Of a stretch of 64,000 bases of DNA, positions 26,306 to 34,902 are shown piece after piece. A program made the translations under genes and the position numbers. Each line of letters starts with the position of its first letter. The first letter of the stretch is position 1. The notes under the pieces were generated by a model. The model ran no database searches. It was not told where the DNA came from and saw only the letters and a list, made by a program, of their open reading frames with translations. Origin of the DNA: Phycisphaerales bacterium (GTDB taxonomy: Bacteria; Planctomycetota; Phycisphaerae; Phycisphaerales; JAGLTS01); the NCBI GenBank assembly GCA_023135165.1, contig JAGLTS010000045.1, positions 17,793 to 81,792 of the forward strand, in the 5' to 3' direction.

Positions 26306-27199
26306 TTACAGGTCACAGGCTGTGGTGAAGTCGTATTGGCCCACGGCACCGTCGGCGAAGCGGATGTCATGGTAGATCCGCGCAAACGACCGGCCGAGCG
26401 CATCGCAGGCAGCGAGGGCGGGGTCTGTGAGATTGGCGCAGAGGATGCCGCAGCCAGCGAGGGAGATGTCGGGCAACTGTGATGCGGTCACGCCCGGCAT
26501 CGAGATTTCGCCTGCCCAGAGGTTGTGGGTGGATCGGCTGAGATCGTGTGCTGCGGATGTGCTGCGGAAGAGATCCCACACGTCAGTCCGGCGCGGCGTG
26601 GGTGAGTCGAATGCGTACCAGAGCATGACCTGAGCGCCGCGCTTCGTCGCTTCGCAGAAGAGCTCGACGGAGTTCATGCCCTGCTCACCCGCAGCGTGGA
26701 GCAGGAAGGGATCGATGTGGATGAACGTGCGTGCAGCTTCTTCGTCGTTCAGCTTTTCGAGTTGCTCGAAGATTGAGGCAATGCCATCCGCTGCAACACA
26801 CCGGACGCAGTCGCGAGGCACGTGCAGGTCATCCGCAGCACGCTGGATGTCATCAAGACTTGAACCGTCGATATCACAGAAGATGAACATCGCGCCTCGC
26901 TCTTGAAGACATCGCATGGCGAGGTGGGGCGAGCCTGGGTAGACGGCGGGTTCTGCCGCGCGCTTGGGCATCTCACTCAGAAGCGCGCGGTAGCGCGAAG
27001 CCGCGAGCGGCTCTTCGCCCGGCGCGGCGCGGAGGAAGCGGTAGATGCCGTGGTCCCGCCCCGGTGTGTGGGAAAGGTCGTAGCACGCTGAACCCGCGTG
27101 GGTCTCCCAGTATCGAGCGGGCTGCACGATCGCGAGGATTTCACAGAGAGGCAGGTGCTTCCAGATGTCACCGATGTTGCCGAAGTGATGGTTCGCCAT
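26306..27199 (-). CDS. RlmJ-like (DUF519) putative methyltransferase
   Basis: 297 residues starting MANHHFGNIGDIWKH, with GGATAAC upstream. The family outline of 23S rRNA A2030 N6-methyltransferase is visible: the N-terminal FGNIGDIWKH block, YWETHAGSACYDL (THAGxGxYDL in RlmJ) and YPGSP. The catalytic DPPY motif is replaced by HIDPFLLHAA, so the same reaction is doubtful. Another substrate or loss of catalysis is possible. It faces the kinase gene and is followed after 13 bases of spacing by the HAD gene upstream on the same strand. Confidence 0.65.
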   Translation of the reverse strand: MANHHFGNIGDIWKHLPLCEILAIVQPARYWETHAGSACYDLSHTPGRDHGIYRFLRAAPGEEPLAASRYRALLSEMPKRAAEPAVYPGSPHLAMRCLQERGAMFIFCDIDGSSLDDIQRAADDLHVPRDCVRCVAADGIASIFEQLEKLNDEEAARTFIHIDPFLLHAAGEQGMNSVELFCEATKRGAQVMLWYAFDSPTPRRTDVWDLFRSTSAAHDLSRSTHNLWAGEISMPGVTASQLPDISLAGCGILCANLTDPALAACDALGRSFARIYHDIRFADGAVGQYDFTTACDL

Positions 27200-27212
27200 G
27201 GTTATCCAAATG

Positions 27213-27914
27213 CTACCGCGCACCGCTGCTGTCTGGAACAGATGATCGTCGGGTCCTGTCGGCGAGCAGGCGTATGAAGTGCGCCGGTTGCAGATCGGTC
27301 AGCGCATCGACGATCAGATCGGCCTCGGCCAACTCGTCGCACGTTCGTCCGGTGGAACAGAGCGCGACGCACGACATGCCGGCTGCGTGCGCTGCTGCGA
27401 TTCCCGCCGGTGCATCCTCGACGACGACACAGTGCCGCGGTTCGATGCCCAGCCGCTGTGCCGCGAGCAAAAACACCTGCGGATCGGGCTTGCCTCGCGT
27501 GACATCCATGCCGTGCACGACCGCGCCGAGAAGCCCCTCCAATGCGAGGCGGTCGATGACAAGCTGCACGTTCTCCGGCGGGCCGGATGATCCGACGGCA
27601 ATCCGGCAGCCGGCGTCCCGCAAGGCGCCGATCAGGTCCGCCGCGCCGGGCATCGCGGGGAAGTTGTCCGAGACGATGTCTCGGTAGAACGCCTCCTTGC
27701 GTTCGTCCATGCGTTTGATGTCATCATCCGGCAGATCACCCCAGAAGCACGCGATGATGTCCCGGCCCGTTCTGCCGAATGTCTGGGCGAACTGAGTCTT
27801 CGTGAGCGTGATGCCCGCTTCGCACGCGAGCGATCGCCAACTCTGGAAGTGCGCTTCGTAGGAATCGACGAGCACGCCGTCGATGTCGAAAATGACCGCG
27901 ATGGATTGGTTCAT
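27213..27914 (-). CDS. HAD-superfamily phosphatase (beta-phosphoglucomutase/phosphoglycolate type)
   Basis: 233 residues starting MNQSIAVIFDIDGVLVDS. Motif I is FDIDGVLVDS (Asp nucleophile and acid/base Asp), motif II is VGSSG, motif III is the Lys of RGKPDP and motif IV is VVEDAPAGI. The cap between residues ~20 and 85 is helical (C1 type). Substrates in this class are small phosphosugars or phosphoglycolate and cannot be told apart from sequence. The longer frame to 27941 is rejected because the ATG at 27914 matches the family start. It is divergent from the ABC genes, with about 50 bases between. Confidence 0.87.
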   Translation of the reverse strand: MNQSIAVIFDIDGVLVDSYEAHFQSWRSLACEAGITLTKTQFAQTFGRTGRDIIACFWGDLPDDDIKRMDERKEAFYRDIVSDNFPAMPGAADLIGALRDAGCRIAVGSSGPPENVQLVIDRLALEGLLGAVVHGMDVTRGKPDPQVFLLAAQRLGIEPRHCVVVEDAPAGIAAAHAAGMSCVALCSTGRTCDELAEADLIVDALTDLQPAHFIRLLADRTRRSSVPDSSGAR

Positions 27915-27965
27915 GGGGCGCAGGATAGCGGGGATGCACATCGCAACGGTAGAATCGGCGCCATC

Positions 27966-28856
27966 GTGAGCATCATCACGCTCGACAACATGACGCGGTG
28001 CTACGGCAGCAATGTCGCGGTGAACTCGCTGAGCCTTGACGTACCCGAAGGTTCGCTCTTCGGCTTCCTCGGCCCGAACGGTGGGGGCAAGACGACGACG
28101 ATTCGCGTGCTGCTCGGCCTGCTCCGGGCCACGTCAGGCGCCGCATCCATTTTCGGGCTGAACGTCTGGAAGCACTCGCCTCGCATCAAGGCGGATGTCG
28201 GCTACCTGCCCGGTGATCTTCGACTGTATCCCTGGCTCACGGGGCATCAGGCGATTCGGATGGTCGCCGGAATCCGCGGCATGACGCTGGAGAAGCCCGG
28301 CAGATCGCTGGCGGAACGGTACGCGCTGGACCTCTCCATCCCGGTGCGCCGGATGTCGCGCGGAATGCGGCAGAAACTCGGGATCATCCTCGCCCTGGCC
28401 CATGATCCGAAGCTGGTCATTCTCGATGAGCCGACGAGCGGGCTTGACCCGCTGATGCAGGCGGCGCTCATCACGCATTTGCGATCGCTCGCGATGGAAG
28501 GACGAACGGTGTTCTTCTCAAGCCACAGCCTCAGCGAGGTCGAGCAGCTTTGCCACCACGTCGCGATTCTGCGCCGGGGCACGCTTGTGGCATGCGAGGC
28601 ATTGTCGGACTTGCGTACCCGCGCGGCGCGCGAGGTGATGCTCACGTGGAAACCGGGCGTATCACCCCCAGCCGATGCGCCGCCCTTCCTGCGCGTTCAC
28701 ACGCGCGAAGACCGAACGTGGCGGTGCAGCATGATGGGGTCCGCTGTCGAACTGGTGCGGTGGGCGGGCGCGCAGGATCTCGAAGATCTGTCGATCGGCG
28801 AGCCGGATCTGGAGGTTCTCTTCCGACGCTACTACGACGAAGGGGAAACGCCGTGA
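27966..28856 (+). CDS. ABC transporter ATP-binding protein
   Basis: 296 residues from GTG. Walker A is GPNGGGKT (36-43), the signature is MSRGMRQKL in place of LSGGQ, and Walker B is LVILDEPTSGLD followed by the switch His in FFSSHSLSE. This is the drug/lipid exporter (CcmA/NatA-like) class. Its stop overlaps the ATG of the permease (TGATG), so the pair forms an exporter. The C-terminal ~80 residues are the usual regulatory extension. Confidence 0.92.
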   Translation: MSIITLDNMTRCYGSNVAVNSLSLDVPEGSLFGFLGPNGGGKTTTIRVLLGLLRATSGAASIFGLNVWKHSPRIKADVGYLPGDLRLYPWLTGHQAIRMVAGIRGMTLEKPGRSLAERYALDLSIPVRRMSRGMRQKLGIILALAHDPKLVILDEPTSGLDPLMQAALITHLRSLAMEGRTVFFSSHSLSEVEQLCHHVAILRRGTLVACEALSDLRTRAAREVMLTWKPGVSPPADAPPFLRVHTREDRTWRCSMMGSAVELVRWAGAQDLEDLSIGEPDLEVLFRRYYDEGETP

Positions 28857-29668
28857 TGCGGGGCCTGCTCGTCAAATCGATTCGCGAGACGTGGCTGGCG
28901 ACACTGCTCTTCGGCGCGGCGTTGTTTCTCTTCGAGTCGATCATCGGGTATGTGATGCCAACGTTCCTGAACGAGGAGGCGGCGCGGTGGCTCGAAGTCG
29001 AGTTCGTGCAGATGATGCTCAAGGCCATACTCGGATCGGAAGTGGCGGGCGGGCTTGTGACTGATGCAGCCGGCGCAATCGCGTGGGTGCACCCCATGGT
29101 GCTGTATCTGCTCTTCGCGCATCTGATGGTGATCTGCACGCGCGTCCCGGTAGGCGAGATCGACCGAGGCACGATCGACATCCTGCTCGGGCTGCCCGTC
29201 TCGCGCGTCGCCCTGCATGTCAGCGAGCTGCTGGTCTGCCTCGCGTCCGGCATCGTGCTCCTGGCGATGGGCTGCGCCGGGAACATGGTCGGCCAGTTGT
29301 TCGTCGGGCCGGCTGCTGGTACCGATCCGGGAGGTCTCGCAGCGGTGCTGGTCAACCTCTACGCCCTCTACATCGCGGTGGCAGGCGTGGCGATGCTGAT
29401 CTCAGCGCTGACGACCCGCAGGCTGTACGCCGTGCTCCTGATCTTCATCGTCGTCGAGGCGTGGTTCCTGCTCAGTTATCTCGCTCCGTTCTGGAAGCCC
29501 GCTGAGATGGTCGCGTTCCTCAGCGCGATGCGCTACTACCAGCCGTTCGTGATCCTGCGCAGCGAGGGTTGGCCGATCGGCGATATCGCGGTCTTGACTG
29601 TTTTTGGTGCAGTCATGTCGGGGATCGGAGCAGTCGTCTTCGCTCGGCGGGACCTGAGCGCCGTCTAA
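28856..29668 (+). CDS. ABC-2 type permease
   Basis: 270 residues with about six membrane segments (ATLLFGAALFLFESIIGYV, MVLYLLFAHLMVIC, LLVCLASGIVLLAMGC, ALYIAVAGVAMLISAL, AVLLIFIVVEAWFLLSYL, IAVLTVFGAVMSGIGAVVF). IDRGTIDILLGLPVSR is the loop typical of ABC-2 permeases. It starts within the stop of the ATPase gene. The substrate is unknown. Confidence 0.88.
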   Translation: MRGLLVKSIRETWLATLLFGAALFLFESIIGYVMPTFLNEEAARWLEVEFVQMMLKAILGSEVAGGLVTDAAGAIAWVHPMVLYLLFAHLMVICTRVPVGEIDRGTIDILLGLPVSRVALHVSELLVCLASGIVLLAMGCAGNMVGQLFVGPAAGTDPGGLAAVLVNLYALYIAVAGVAMLISALTTRRLYAVLLIFIVVEAWFLLSYLAPFWKPAEMVAFLSAMRYYQPFVILRSEGWPIGDIAVLTVFGAVMSGIGAVVFARRDLSAV

Positions 29669-29920
29669 ACCCCATATCAGCGAGCCGCGGCGTCCTCGCC
29701 AGCAGTACGTTCGTCGTGCAGCAGTCTCGCGCCTGCGCAGACCGTGGGGGTTCGTGGGGGTCCGCTCGCGGGGACGCGGCGGCTCGCAAGATCGACCCGC
29801 AACGCTCATTCCTCGCCTCGTGTAAAATGCGGTGATTCCGCCCTGTGCAAACCGAGGGTGATTTCGTGACGGAACTCGTCGTTTCCCGCGTCCTTACACG
29901 CGGGGTTGGAGCATTTCGCC

Positions 29921-30910
29921 ATGCCTGTTGATGTGGAACAGATCAGTGCGCTCGTCGAGAAGCGAAACAGGCCTGTCCAGACGCTGATCGACGAGATCGA
30001 GCGCACGATCGTCGGCCAACGCTACATGATCGAGCGCCTGCTCATCGGCCTGCTGACCAGCGGGCACGTGCTCATCGAGGGTGTGCCCGGACTCGCCAAG
30101 TCGCTCGCCGTCGACACATTGGCGCAAGCGGTTCGACTCAGCTTTCATCGAATCCAGTTCACGCCCGACCTGCTGCCCGCCGACCTGATCGGGACGCTGA
30201 TCTACAACCCGCGCGAGGGCACGTTCGCACCTCGTAAGGGGCCGATCTTCGCCAACGTGATCCTCGCTGATGAGATCAACCGCGCCCCCGCGAAGGTCCA
30301 GAGCGCGCTGCTCGAAGCGATGCAGGAACGCCACGTGACGATCGGCGACGAAACCTACCCGCTCGATGATCCGTTCATCGTGCTCGCCACGCAGAACCCG
30401 ATCGAACAGCAAGGCACGTACCCGCTGCCCGAAGCCCAGGTCGATCGCTTCATGCTCAAGCTCCGCGTGACGTACCCCACCAAGCATGAGGAACGCAAAA
30501 TCCTCGACCGCATGGCGACAACGCGGGAACTCCGCCGCGTCGAACCGGTGATCGGCGTTGATGACATCCTCGGAGCCCGCGAGGCTGTCGATTCGATCTA
30601 CATCGATGACAAGATCAAGGACTACATCGTCGATGTCGTGCATGCGACGCGCGAGCCGGACGCCTACAACCTCAACATCGGTCGGCTGATCGAATACGGC
30701 GCATCGCCGCGCGCAACGATCGGCCTCACACTCGCGGCAAAAGCGTGGGCGTTCCTCCAGGGACGAGGCTACGTCACGCCGCAGGATGTCAAGTCCATCG
30801 GCCCGGATGTGTTGCGCCATCGCATCATCGTCAGCTACGAGGCGGAAGCGGAAGAGATGACCAGCGATGACATCGTGACGCAGGTGTTCGATCACGTTCC
30901 CGTACCCTGA
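29921..30910 (+). CDS. MoxR-type AAA+ ATPase
   Basis: 329 residues starting MPVDVEQ, with GGAG 9 bases before. Walker A is EGVPGLAKS, Walker B VILADEINRAP, sensor 1 VLATQNPIEQQGTYPLPEAQ, all standard for MoxR. These chaperone-like ATPases act with vWA proteins encoded downstream, here BatA and BatB. It is the first gene of an eight-gene plus-strand operon to 38775. A TTG 15 bases upstream is an alternative start but lacks an RBS. Confidence 0.93.
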   Translation: MPVDVEQISALVEKRNRPVQTLIDEIERTIVGQRYMIERLLIGLLTSGHVLIEGVPGLAKSLAVDTLAQAVRLSFHRIQFTPDLLPADLIGTLIYNPREGTFAPRKGPIFANVILADEINRAPAKVQSALLEAMQERHVTIGDETYPLDDPFIVLATQNPIEQQGTYPLPEAQVDRFMLKLRVTYPTKHEERKILDRMATTRELRRVEPVIGVDDILGAREAVDSIYIDDKIKDYIVDVVHATREPDAYNLNIGRLIEYGASPRATIGLTLAAKAWAFLQGRGYVTPQDVKSIGPDVLRHRIIVSYEAEAEEMTSDDIVTQVFDHVPVP

Positions 30911-30941
30911 GCGACGCGGCCCCCCGGCAGGATGACCTGTG

Positions 30942-31817
30942 ATGCTGACTGAAGAACTCATGGCCGAGGTCCGCAGGCTGCAAATCGCCACGCGGTCGAT
31001 CATCAGCGAGGTCTTCGCCGGTGAATACGAGAGCGCGTTCAAGGGGCGAGGCCTCGAGTTCGCTGAAGTGCGCGAGTATCAGCCGGGCGATGACATCCGC
31101 ATGATCGACTGGAATGTCACCGCGCGCACCGGGTCGCCTCACATCAAGGAGTGTGTCGAGGAGCGTGAGCTGACCGTCATGCTTGCCGTCGATCTCAGTT
31201 CATCCGGCCGGTTCGGCTCGGTCGATCGATTCAAGAACGACCTCGCGGCGGAGTTGTGCGCCGTCCTCGGAATGGTTGCGGCGAAGGGTAACGACAAGGT
31301 CGGCCTGCTCATCTTCACCGACCACGTCGAACTGTTCATCCCTGCCAAGAAGGGGTCTCGGCACGTGCTGCGCGTCGTGCGCGAGGTGCTGAGCTTCCAG
31401 CCGACGCGCACCGGCACGAACATCGCGCTCGCCATCGACCACCTCGCTCGAATCCTCAAACGCAGGGCGGTCGTCTTCCTCGTCTCCGACTTCCTCGATG
31501 ACGGATTCATCGAACCGCTCAAACTGCTGGCGCGCAGGCACGACGTCGTGGCGCTGAGCATTCGCGACCCGCGCGAACGAACCGTGCCTCGCTGTGGTCT
31601 TGTCGAACTGGAGGATGCGGAGACCGGCAAGACGATGCTGACCGACACGAGCAGCAGGTCGTTTCGCAAGCGTTTCGCCGAGCGAATGGCTCGGGATGAG
31701 GAAGCGCTGCGATTCGAGCTGCGCCGCATCGGTGTGGATCACGCGAACATCACGACAGGCGAGCCGTATGGCCGAACGTTGATCGATCTGTTTCGCAGGC
31801 GCGAAGGATGGCGGTAG
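30942..31817 (+). CDS. DUF58 domain protein of the Bat operon
   Basis: 291 residues. FKGRGLEFAEVREYQPGDDIRMIDW-type sequence near residues 28-52 is the DUF58 signature, followed by a vWA-like fold with LAVDLSSSGRFGS and VVFLVSDFLDDGF. DUF58 genes almost always follow moxR. Start: ATG at 30942 or GTG at 30939, both served by AGGA at 30929. The 31-base gap after moxR is non-coding. Confidence 0.9.
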   Translation: MLTEELMAEVRRLQIATRSIISEVFAGEYESAFKGRGLEFAEVREYQPGDDIRMIDWNVTARTGSPHIKECVEERELTVMLAVDLSSSGRFGSVDRFKNDLAAELCAVLGMVAAKGNDKVGLLIFTDHVELFIPAKKGSRHVLRVVREVLSFQPTRTGTNIALAIDHLARILKRRAVVFLVSDFLDDGFIEPLKLLARRHDVVALSIRDPRERTVPRCGLVELEDAETGKTMLTDTSSRSFRKRFAERMARDEEALRFELRRIGVDHANITTGEPYGRTLIDLFRRREGWR

Positions 31818-31831
31818 ATGCAGGGAACGGC

Positions 31832-32833
31832 ATGACGCGGAGACGGTTGACAACGTGCGTGCTCCTGATCGCGTCTGTGATCGCAGCGCCGTCGCGCGGA
31901 CAGGATGAAAAAGAACCGGCTGCGCAAAGTGGACAGGCTGAGTACAGCGTCGAGCAGGGGCCGATCCGGGTGGTTCTCGCCGTCAACACGACACGCGTGA
32001 CCGTGACGGACCGGATCGACCTTGTGATTCAAGTCGCAGCCGACCCGGACATCGTCGTGACATGGCCTGACATCGGCGAGCGGTTGGGCGGGCTGACCGT
32101 CATATCACAGGCTGAGCAAACCCCACTACTCGACGCCGATGATCGCATGGTCCGCCGAACATATATCACGCTCGAACCCTTCCTGCCGGGGGAGTTCGAG
32201 ATCCCGCCGCTGACGTTTCGTTACACATCCGGAACTGGCGCAGACGACGCAGGCGAACTTGTGACGCTCCCGATCCCGATCACCGTGGTCTCGCTGCTCG
32301 ATGATGCGCAGGCGACAACCCTGGGCGATATCCACAACATCATCCGCCCGACATCGCTCGACCGACGATTGCTCTGGTTCGGCATCCCCATCGCCGTCGC
32401 GGTTGCGCTCGGCATGTGCGTAATGATCCGTCTCATGCGAACCCGAAACGGCGCAGCGGTTCCCCTCGACGCGAGAATCCTCGCCAAACTCGCAGCGCTT
32501 GACGAGGCGCAGCTCACGAGCGAGGGCGAGTTCGATCGCTTCTTCACCGAGTTGTCGAACATCCTCCGCTGGTACGTCGAGCAGCGATTCGATCTCAACG
32601 CGCCGGATCGAACAACCGAGGAGTTTCTCACTCAGGCGAAGACGTGCGAGGCCTTGCGCGAGTGTGATGTGGCGACGCTCGATGAGTTCCTGTCTCGCTG
32701 CGATCTGGTGAAGTTCGCCCAAGCGGGCGCGGGGGAATCGCAGGCGAGAACCGCGATGGAAATGGTGCGCCGATTCGTCTCATCCACCGCACACGCACCC
32801 GAGACCGATGCGCGCACAAGGGGGGCGTTGTGA
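31832..32833 (+). CDS. exported membrane-anchored Bat-operon protein (DUF4381/BatD-like)
   Basis: 333 residues. The ATG at 31832 follows AGGGAACGG and yields a signal peptide (RRLTTCVLLIASVIAAP); a start at 31808 would overlap DUF58. Residues ~45-175 are a beta-sandwich with a single spanning segment at about 190-210 (LLWFGIPIAVAVALGMCVM). The helical C-terminal part (FTELSNILRWYVEQRFDL, FAQAG) is like the cytoplasmic end of BatD-type proteins. It probably assembles with the vWA proteins at the membrane. Confidence 0.75.
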   Translation: MTRRRLTTCVLLIASVIAAPSRGQDEKEPAAQSGQAEYSVEQGPIRVVLAVNTTRVTVTDRIDLVIQVAADPDIVVTWPDIGERLGGLTVISQAEQTPLLDADDRMVRRTYITLEPFLPGEFEIPPLTFRYTSGTGADDAGELVTLPIPITVVSLLDDAQATTLGDIHNIIRPTSLDRRLLWFGIPIAVAVALGMCVMIRLMRTRNGAAVPLDARILAKLAALDEAQLTSEGEFDRFFTELSNILRWYVEQRFDLNAPDRTTEEFLTQAKTCEALRECDVATLDEFLSRCDLVKFAQAGAGESQARTAMEMVRRFVSSTAHAPETDARTRGAL

Positions 32834-33888
32834 TGCACCTTGCCAACCCCGGCGCGCTGCTCCTTGTGCTCCTGCTCCCAGTGGTGATCGCGCTGGTGCT
32901 TCGACGTCGGCGAACCGCTGCGGTGCAGTACTCGTCACTCGATGTGATGCGCGGCTTCGGCCCATCCTGGCGCGTCGTGCTCCGCCCCACTACGCTGCTG
33001 CTGCGCACAGCCTGCCTGGTTCTTCTTGTCATCGCGCTCGCCAGACCGCAGCACGCCCTCAGCGAGATCCGCACATCCACCGAGGGCATCGCCGTCATGC
33101 TGGTCGTCGACCGATCCAGCAGCATGTCAGAGACGATGAACCTCGACGGTCAACGACTCACCCGCCTGGATGTCGTCAAGCGAGTCCTCGCGGAGTTCGT
33201 CGAAGGTAACAAGCGCGACTTGCCCGGCCGACCCGACGACCTGATCGGCATGGTCTCTTTCGCACGATACGCCGACACCATCTGCCCGCTTGTCCGAGCG
33301 CATGATGTACTCGTCGGCCTGGCTGAGCAAACCAAACTCGTAGAGCTCCGCGACGAGGACGGAACAGCCATCGGCGACGCCATCGCACTCGCAGCGGCTC
33401 GGCTGAGAACCGTCGAAGAAGAACTGGAGCGGCGAGCGGACGATACGGGCGACGCGCCCCATCCCGGCGATGACTACACCATCAAGGGCAAGGTCATCAT
33501 CGTCCTCACCGACGGGATGAACAACGCGGGTCAGCGCAGCCCGATGCAGGCAGCACGAATCGCAGCCGACTGGGGCATCCGCATCTACACGATCGGCATC
33601 GGCGAATCCGGAACGCGGTCGATCTTCGATTTCACACTGCGCAACCAGGTCGACGAGCAAACGCTGCGGGCAGTGGCGAACGCAACGGGCGGCATGTATC
33701 GGCTGGCGACGGATGCGGATTCGCTTCGCGCGATTTACAAGGAAATCAATCAACTCGAAAAGACGGAGATTCAGTCCGTCGAATACGCGCAGTACGACGA
33801 GGCGTTCGCGCCGTGGGCCGAGGCGGCGCTCGCGGTGCTGCTTGTCGAAATGCTGCTCACGACGCTCCTCATGCGGAGGATGCCGTGA
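32833..33888 (+). CDS. batA: BatA-type vWA membrane protein
   Basis: 351 residues; ATG overlaps the upstream stop (TGATG). N-terminal membrane segments (LLLVLLLPVVIALVL, LRTACLVLLVIALA) are followed by a vWA domain with the MIDAS motif DRSSS (VMLVVDRSSSM) and ITVLTDG-like VIIVLTDGMNN. A C-terminal membrane helix (AALAVLLVEMLLTTLLM) ends it. BatA and BatB form the metal-dependent adhesion core of the aerotolerance complex in Bacteroides and Leptospira; the planctomycete role is inferred. Confidence 0.88.
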   Translation: MHLANPGALLLVLLLPVVIALVLRRRRTAAVQYSSLDVMRGFGPSWRVVLRPTTLLLRTACLVLLVIALARPQHALSEIRTSTEGIAVMLVVDRSSSMSETMNLDGQRLTRLDVVKRVLAEFVEGNKRDLPGRPDDLIGMVSFARYADTICPLVRAHDVLVGLAEQTKLVELRDEDGTAIGDAIALAAARLRTVEEELERRADDTGDAPHPGDDYTIKGKVIIVLTDGMNNAGQRSPMQAARIAADWGIRIYTIGIGESGTRSIFDFTLRNQVDEQTLRAVANATGGMYRLATDADSLRAIYKEINQLEKTEIQSVEYAQYDEAFAPWAEAALAVLLVEMLLTTLLMRRMP

Positions 33889-34901
33889 TGCGATGGATGG
33901 AGGCGGGCAACTTGCACGCTTTGTGGCTGGTGCCGGCAGCCGTGGCGCTGTACATCCTGGCGCATCAGCGCAACCGCACCGCACTGCGCCGTTTCGTCGG
34001 ATCATCGCTGGGGCCGGCGCTGTCCCACAGCTTCAACACAAGGCGATGGATGGGCAAGGCGGCGCTTGTCGTCGTCTCAGTCGGGCTGATCGTCACCGCG
34101 CTGGCCCGACCGGCGTGGAACCCGCACCCGCAACAAACTCTGCGCCGTGGACGCGACATCGTCTTCGTCGTCGATGTCTCGCGCAGCATGCTCGCTGAGG
34201 ATCTTCGGCCGAATCGTCTGGAGCGCGCCAAGCTCGCCATCAAGGATCTGCTCGGTTCGCTGCAAGGCGATCGCGTCGGACTGATCGCATTCGCGGGGAC
34301 GGCGGTCGTGAAATGCCCGCTCACGACGGATTACGGATTCCTGCGAATCGCGCTCGATGATCTAAATCCGGAGTACATCTCGCGCGGCGGCTCGCTCATC
34401 GGCGACGCCATCCGCACCGCGCTCAATGATGTCTTCGATGAGAAGAGCGCCGCGTACCAGGATCTCATCCTCATCAGCGACGGCGAGGACCACGGCAGCT
34501 TCCCCGTCGAGGCGGCAGCCCAGGCGGGCGATCTCGGCATCCGGATCATTGCCGTCGGACTCGGCGACGACCGAACGGGCAGCGTGATCCCGAGTATCGA
34601 CTCGCAAGGGAGGTCAGTCCCCATGACCTACGCCGGCGAGGTCGTCCATACGACACTCTGCGGCGATGTGCTGCGCGAGATCGCGCTCGCTTCGCGCGAT
34701 GGCCGATACCTGCACGTGGCGACAGGCAACATCGAACTCGATCACGTGTACAAGGCGTTCGTGCGTCAGGCCGAACGACGCGAACTGGAAGAAACGCAGG
34801 TCACGCGGTATGACGAGAAGTACCAACTCTTCCTGGCAGCGGCGGTGGTGCTGCTCGCGGTCGAGATGTGTCTCAGCGAACGACGGAGGCGGACAACCTG
34901 A
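33888..34901 (+). CDS. batB: BatB-type vWA membrane protein
   Basis: 337 residues; the ATG overlaps the batA stop by one base. N-terminal membrane helices (LHALWLVPAAVALYI, AALVVVSVGLIVTALA), a vWA domain with MIDAS DVSRS (FVVDVSRSM), TTDYGFL and LILISDGEDH, and a C-terminal helix (LFLAAAVVLLAVEMC). The ELEETQVTRYDEKYQ segment before the last helix is typical of BatB. Confidence 0.9.
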   Translation: MRWMEAGNLHALWLVPAAVALYILAHQRNRTALRRFVGSSLGPALSHSFNTRRWMGKAALVVVSVGLIVTALARPAWNPHPQQTLRRGRDIVFVVDVSRSMLAEDLRPNRLERAKLAIKDLLGSLQGDRVGLIAFAGTAVVKCPLTTDYGFLRIALDDLNPEYISRGGSLIGDAIRTALNDVFDEKSAAYQDLILISDGEDHGSFPVEAAAQAGDLGIRIIAVGLGDDRTGSVIPSIDSQGRSVPMTYAGEVVHTTLCGDVLREIALASRDGRYLHVATGNIELDHVYKAFVRQAERRELEETQVTRYDEKYQLFLAAAVVLLAVEMCLSERRRRTT

Positions 34902-34902
34902 C

